Source of the DNA: an uncultured Bacteroidales bacterium
GTDB taxonomy: Bacteria; Bacteroidota; Bacteroidia; Bacteroidales; UBA932
Direction: 5' to 3'
DNA: 8,337 nucleotides
Assembly: GCA_945983015.1 (NCBI GenBank)
Contig: CAMFSN010000064.1
Coordinates: 1-8,337 of the forward strand
Shown: in pieces, positions 5,988 to 8,337 of the stretch
How positions within the stretch are numbered: position 1 is the stretch's first letter
Layout of the letters: each line of letters begins with the position of its first letter
The notes under the pieces: generated by a model
Told to the model about the DNA's origin: nothing
Databases searched by the model: none
Seen by the model: the letters and a program-made list of their open reading frames with translations, nothing else
Translations under genes and position numbers: made by a program

Positions 5988-6571
5988 TTGATCAAGTTCA
6001 AGAATTCGTTTCTGGTTTTTTCAGATTTCAAAAAGGCTCCGCTGAAGGCCGAAGTAGTAGTGATGGAATGAGCCTTTTCCACCCCTCGAAGCTGCATACA
6101 GCTATGGCTCGCCTCGATAACCACCGCTACTCCCATAGGGTGCAGAGCCTCCTGAATACAGTCTCGAATCTGTACCGTCAGTCTCTCCTGCACCTGAAGC
6201 CTGCGGGCATAGGTCTCCACCACCCTGGCGATTTTACTCAAGCCGGTAATTTTTCCATCGGGAATGTATGCCACGTGACACTTCCCTATGAAAGGCATCA
6301 TATGATGCTCGCAAGTGCTGTAAAGCTCTATATCCTTTACCAGCACCATCTGCCTGTAATCTTCTTCGAAAATAGCCTGTCTGATTATGCCAATTCCATC
6401 TTCCCCATAGCCTTTAGTCATATACTGCAAGGCTTTGGCGACTCTCTGAGGGGTTTTCTGCAAGCCTTCCCTTTTCGTATCTTCTCCCAGGAGGGCCAAT
6501 ATCTCTTCCACGTGCTCCGCTATCTTTTGAGTGAGTTGCGGGTCGTAGTTATCAATTCTTTCGTATGCCAT
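5984..6571 (-). CDS. folE: GTP cyclohydrolase I, type 1
   Basis: A 195-residue cytoplasmic enzyme that turns GTP into 7,8-dihydroneopterin triphosphate, the entry to folate and also the first step toward preQ0/queuosine. The zinc ligands are visible: C87 and H90 in YSTCEHH (84-90) and C158 in SHSCMQLRG (156-163). H89 beside them and PFIGKCHVAYIP (93-104) are also conserved, as is the tail SITTTSAFSGAF (169-180). Length is typical. It leads the operon folE - DUF5715 - C69 dipeptidase and is divergent from the DUF2795 gene. A -7 box only 5 bases before the ATG suggests a near-leaderless message. No folate or que gene adjoins it here. Confidence 0.95.
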   Translation of the reverse strand: MAYERIDNYDPQLTQKIAEHVEEILALLGEDTKREGLQKTPQRVAKALQYMTKGYGEDGIGIIRQAIFEEDYRQMVLVKDIELYSTCEHHMMPFIGKCHVAYIPDGKITGLSKIARVVETYARRLQVQERLTVQIRDCIQEALHPMGVAVVIEASHSCMQLRGVEKAHSITTTSAFSGAFLKSEKTRNEFLNLIK

Positions 6572-6575
6572 ATCG

Positions 6576-6583
6576 CAAAATTA
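6576..6583 (-). promoter_or_regulatory. -7 promoter box for the folE operon
   Basis: On the minus strand it reads TAATTTTG, fitting TAnnTTTG. Only four bases separate it from the ATG at 6571, so the message would start at or very near the start codon. A TTTG -33 box at the usual spacing is not evident. Confidence 0.5.
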
Positions 6584-6593
6584 CAGAAAAAGT

Positions 6594-6623
6594 ATTGAAA
6601 GATATAATATTTTTCTATCTTTG
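6594..6623 (+). promoter_or_regulatory. Promoter for the DUF2795 gene
   Basis: ATTG (6594-6597) and TATCTTTG (6616-6623) are 18 bases apart, a good Bacteroidota promoter. Transcription would start near 6628-6630, leaving a leader of about 30 AT-rich bases before the ATG at 6659. It is divergent from the folE promoter in an 87-base gap. Confidence 0.65.
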
Positions 6624-6658
6624 CGGCGGATTTGAAAATATATAAAAAAAGATAGATT

Positions 6659-6880
6659 ATGTTTTGGACTTTAGAATTGGCCGGCAGTTTGGACGATGCT
6701 CCATGGCCAGCAACAAAAGATGAACTTCTCGATTACGCTAACCGTTCAGGTGCACCTCAGGAAGTTCTGGAGAATCTTCAGGAACTGGAAGATGACGGCG
6801 AGATCTACGAAAGCATAGAGGATATCTGGCCAGATTACCCTACCAAGGAAGACTTCTTCTTCGACGAGGAGGAATATTAA
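6659..6880 (+). CDS. Small acidic DUF2795 protein
   Basis: A 72-residue, very acidic protein, starting MFWTLELAGSL and ending DFFFDEEEY. The blocks DAPWPATKDELLDYANRSGAP (13-33) and ENLQELEDDGEIYESIEDIWPDYPTKEDF match the short Bacteroidota proteins of DUF2795 almost word for word as I recall them. Function is unknown. The helix-turn pattern 'ATKDEL..YA...GAP..V...L..L' resembles a small three-helix fold found alone or fused in other bacteria. It stands alone with its own promoter and a strong terminator, the layout of a well-expressed monocistronic gene. No signal peptide or membrane segment. Confidence 0.88.
   Translation: MFWTLELAGSLDDAPWPATKDELLDYANRSGAPQEVLENLQELEDDGEIYESIEDIWPDYPTKEDFFFDEEEY
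6868..6879 (+). repeat. Direct repeat copy 1, GGAGGAATATTA
   Basis: This 12-base string forms the last codons of the DUF2795 gene and recurs exactly at 7064-7075, flanking the intergenic gap. It may be chance in AT-rich DNA. Confidence 0.4.
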
Positions 6881-6917
6881 TAGTCAATTATCCGATTTTC
6901 AGATAGCTACATTTGCT

Positions 6918-6943
6918 AAGGGCGACTCTTCGGAGTCGCCCTT
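6918..6943 (+). terminator. Strong UUCG-loop hairpin after the DUF2795 gene
   Basis: An 11-bp perfect stem (6918-6928 with 6933-6943, GGGCGACTC core) is closed by the extra-stable C(UUCG)G tetraloop. It lies 38 bases past the stop codon. The U-tract is poor: GCTGCG comes before TTTT (6950-6953). It is probably an intrinsic terminator or a 3'-end stabiliser. Confidence 0.75.
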
Positions 6944-7063
6944 GCTGCGTTTTGACCGCATTCAGTGGCAGTTGCAGTCGGTAGTGCTTTATCTGTGTAA
7001 ATGTACTTCGTCAGCTGTTGTTCCTTTCCTAGAATTTTGCAAGCCCTTTTGTGACTTCTAATC

Positions 7064-7075
7064 GGAGGAATATTA
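7064..7075 (+). repeat. Direct repeat copy 2, GGAGGAATATTA
   Basis: An exact second copy of the 12-base string ending the DUF2795 gene, 196 bases further on. It overlaps the 14-base palindrome at 7069-7082. Confidence 0.4.
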
Positions 7076-7082
7076 TAATATT
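7069..7082. repeat. 14-base perfect palindrome AATATTATAATATT
   Basis: A perfect inverted repeat without spacer, upstream of the ATPase promoter. It could be an operator for a dimeric regulator or chance in AT-rich DNA. Confidence 0.5.
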
Positions 7083-7084
7083 GT

Positions 7085-7096
7085 TATTTGCAAATA
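7085..7096. repeat. 12-base perfect palindrome TATTTGCAAATA, next to the -33 region
   Basis: A perfect palindrome directly before the -33-like TTTC of the ATPase promoter. Its ATTTGCAAA core recurs at 7123-7131 over the -7 box, so a protein bound here could block or aid polymerase. Confidence 0.5.
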
Positions 7097-7127
7097 TTTC
7101 CATATCCCAATATGTTTTTTATATTTG
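7097..7127 (+). promoter_or_regulatory. Promoter for the AAA_14/DUF4143 ATPase gene
   Basis: TATATTTG (7120-7127) is a full -7 match. TTTC (7097-7100), 19 bases upstream, is a weak -33. Transcription would start near 7132-7134, about 12 bases before the ATG at 7145. Confidence 0.6.
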
Positions 7128-7144
7128 CAAAAAAATATTCGGAT

Positions 7145-8337
7145 ATGGATTGCGAAGTTTTGTACAGAAATTCACGACGACTGATAATGCATCAGAGTCT
7201 TGAATTCAAAAGAGAGTTATACAGTAAGATTAACTGGAGCGCCCGTTTCATTGGAATCAAGGGTCCGAAGGGTGTCGGCAAATCCACAATGCTTCTTCAG
7301 TACATCAAGGAAAACCTGAAGAATGAGAATGTCCTGTATGTATCTCTGGATGATATGTGGTTTGCCTCAAACTCTATTATGGACTTGGTTGAATACCATT
7401 ATGTCAACGGCGGTACACACTTATTCCTGGACGAGATTCACAAGTGTGCTCATTGGCAGACTTACATAAAGAACATATACGACAATTACCCGACAATGAA
7501 AGTGGTCTTCACCGGAAGTTCCATGCTTCAGATAGAGAAGGGAGAAGGAGACCTGTCAAGACGAGTCGCGATGTACACGATGCACGGAATGTCATTCCGC
7601 GAATATCTGAGTTTCGAGGGCATCTTGGATCATCCTGTGGTATCATTGGAGGACCTTCTTAAGAATCACGTTTCCATCGCATCAGATATAGTTGAAAAGA
7701 TCAGAATCATTCCGCATTTCAAGGAGTATTGTAAATACGGATATTATCCGTTCTATAAAGAAGACAAAGAGGGATTTCACGCACGATTGAACGAAGTATG
7801 CAGGCAGGTCATTGAAAGTGACATACCATCAGTAGAAAAAGTGGAATATGTCACTGTTCAGAAGTTGAAGAAACTTCTGATGATCATTGCATCACAAGTG
7901 CCTTTTATACCTAAGATGGATGATCTCTACTCCCAACTTGAAACAAGCCGTGAACAAGGGCTCAAGCTGCTGGAACTGCTTCAGCGAGGAGCGCTGCTGG
8001 GCCTTCTCAAGACAAAAGTCAAATCTGTAAAGCAGATGGCTGCACCGGAGAAGATGTTCCTTGACAATCCGAATCTTATGTATGCATTCAATAGGAATCC
8101 GGAGATAGGAACCATCAGGGAGACCTTCTTTTACAATCAGGTCAGCAGAGCGGCGGAAGTGTACTATCCCAAGAACGGTGACTTCCAGATAAACGACAAG
8201 ATACTCATCGAAGTTGGCGGAGCAGACAAGTCTTTCAATCAGATCAAGGATATCCCGAACAGTTATCTTGCAATCGATAATGTCGAGTTCGGCAGAGGAA
8301 ACAAGATTCCATTGTGGCTGTTTGGTTTTCTGTATTA
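7145..8337 (+). CDS. AAA_14/DUF4143 ATP-binding protein (last stop base beyond the window)
   Basis: Open from the ATG at 7145 to the window edge: 397 codons plus the bases TA. The chain ends IPLWLFGFLY, which is how I recall this family ending. The missing base probably completes TAA or TAG, so the gene is very likely whole. The ATPase half has Walker A GPKGVGKS (40-47), Walker B HLFLDE (92-97), sensor TGSS (123-126) and R139-R140 in LSRRVAMY, then FREYL (151-155). A helical middle part follows. The C-terminal part carries GDFQINDKILIEVGGADK, with D346, E356 and K362. This recalls a PD-(D/E)xK nuclease fold with the lysine moved; catalysis is uncertain. The family is common and multicopy in gut Bacteroidota, with role unsettled. 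It appears to stand alone. Confidence 0.88.
   Translation, partial: MDCEVLYRNSRRLIMHQSLEFKRELYSKINWSARFIGIKGPKGVGKSTMLLQYIKENLKNENVLYVSLDDMWFASNSIMDLVEYHYVNGGTHLFLDEIHKCAHWQTYIKNIYDNYPTMKVVFTGSSMLQIEKGEGDLSRRVAMYTMHGMSFREYLSFEGILDHPVVSLEDLLKNHVSIASDIVEKIRIIPHFKEYCKYGYYPFYKEDKEGFHARLNEVCRQVIESDIPSVEKVEYVTVQKLKKLLMIIASQVPFIPKMDDLYSQLETSREQGLKLLELLQRGALLGLLKTKVKSVKQMAAPEKMFLDNPNLMYAFNRNPEIGTIRETFFYNQVSRAAEVYYPKNGDFQINDKILIEVGGADKSFNQIKDIPNSYLAIDNVEFGRGNKIPLWLFGFLY

Larger units (their letters stand above)
6881..7144. other. 264-base intergenic gap: terminator, palindromes, promoter
   Basis: Beyond the listed hairpin, palindromes and promoter, the middle part (about 6950-7060) holds no gene, tRNA or clear repeat that I can see. 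Base content shifts from mixed to very AT-rich after 7060, on the approach to the ATPase gene. Confidence 0.6.

Noticed and set aside
6068..6598. 176-residue plus-strand open frame
   Set aside because: It lies antisense to folE, whose motifs are unmistakable.
6908..6915. TACATTTG, a -7-like box right before the UUCG hairpin
   Set aside because: No -33 element, and the hairpin is better explained as the DUF2795 terminator.
6944..7060. tRNA or other known RNA in the gap
   Set aside because: No cloverleaf, CCA end or conserved TTC loop could be formed.
1..8337. CRISPR array, insertion sequence or phage attachment site
   Set aside because: No spaced repeats, transposase, integrase or terminal inverted repeats are present.

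Overview
The window looks like chromosomal DNA from a Bacteroidales-type member of the Bacteroidota. The main evidence is repeated matches to the phylum's -7 promoter box (TAnnTTTG) in front of most transcription units. The near absence of Shine-Dalgarno sequences and the families present (a DUF5715 protein, a C69 dipeptidase with signal peptide, a short DUF2795 protein, an AAA_14/DUF4143 ATPase, a DUF5020-like outer-membrane barrel) fit the same picture. Genus cannot be told from the sequence alone.

Layout. (1) 45-703, minus strand: a two-gene unit, an unrecognised 80-residue protein followed by a DNPH1-like 2'-deoxynucleoside 5'-phosphate N-hydrolase. (2) 704-943: a non-coding, regulation-dense gap with overlapping divergent promoters, a possible structured RNA (about 751-867), and a compact hairpin element at 886-941 that resembles a preQ1-I riboswitch. 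(3) 944-2969, plus strand: an outer-membrane barrel, a six-TM VUT/YhhQ-family (queuosine precursor type) transporter and a short-chain dehydrogenase, tightly spaced and probably one operon. (4) 2994-3656, plus strand: a HAD phosphatase of the phosphoglycolate phosphatase type, with its own promoter hidden in the end of the dehydrogenase gene. (5) 3653-6571, minus strand: an operon folE - DUF5715 protein - C69 dipeptidase, joined by a 4-base overlap and a 1-base gap and converging on the HAD gene with overlapping stop codons. (6) 6659-6880, plus strand: a small acidic DUF2795 protein, ended by a strong UUCG hairpin. (7) 6881-7144: an AT-rich gap with palindromes and a promoter. (8) 7145-8337, plus strand: an AAA_14/DUF4143 ATPase whose stop codon is cut by the window edge.

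The most attractive story is a candidate import unit for a 7-deazaguanine (queuosine precursor). It would consist of an outer-membrane barrel and an inner-membrane VUT transporter under a short 5' leader whose stem, UUCUAG loop and A-rich tail look like a preQ1-I aptamer. FolE, further along, makes the first precursor of both folate and 7-deazaguanines, but no que biosynthesis gene is visible here. The rest is mostly housekeeping: nucleotide clean-up, phosphatase, pterin synthesis and envelope peptidases.
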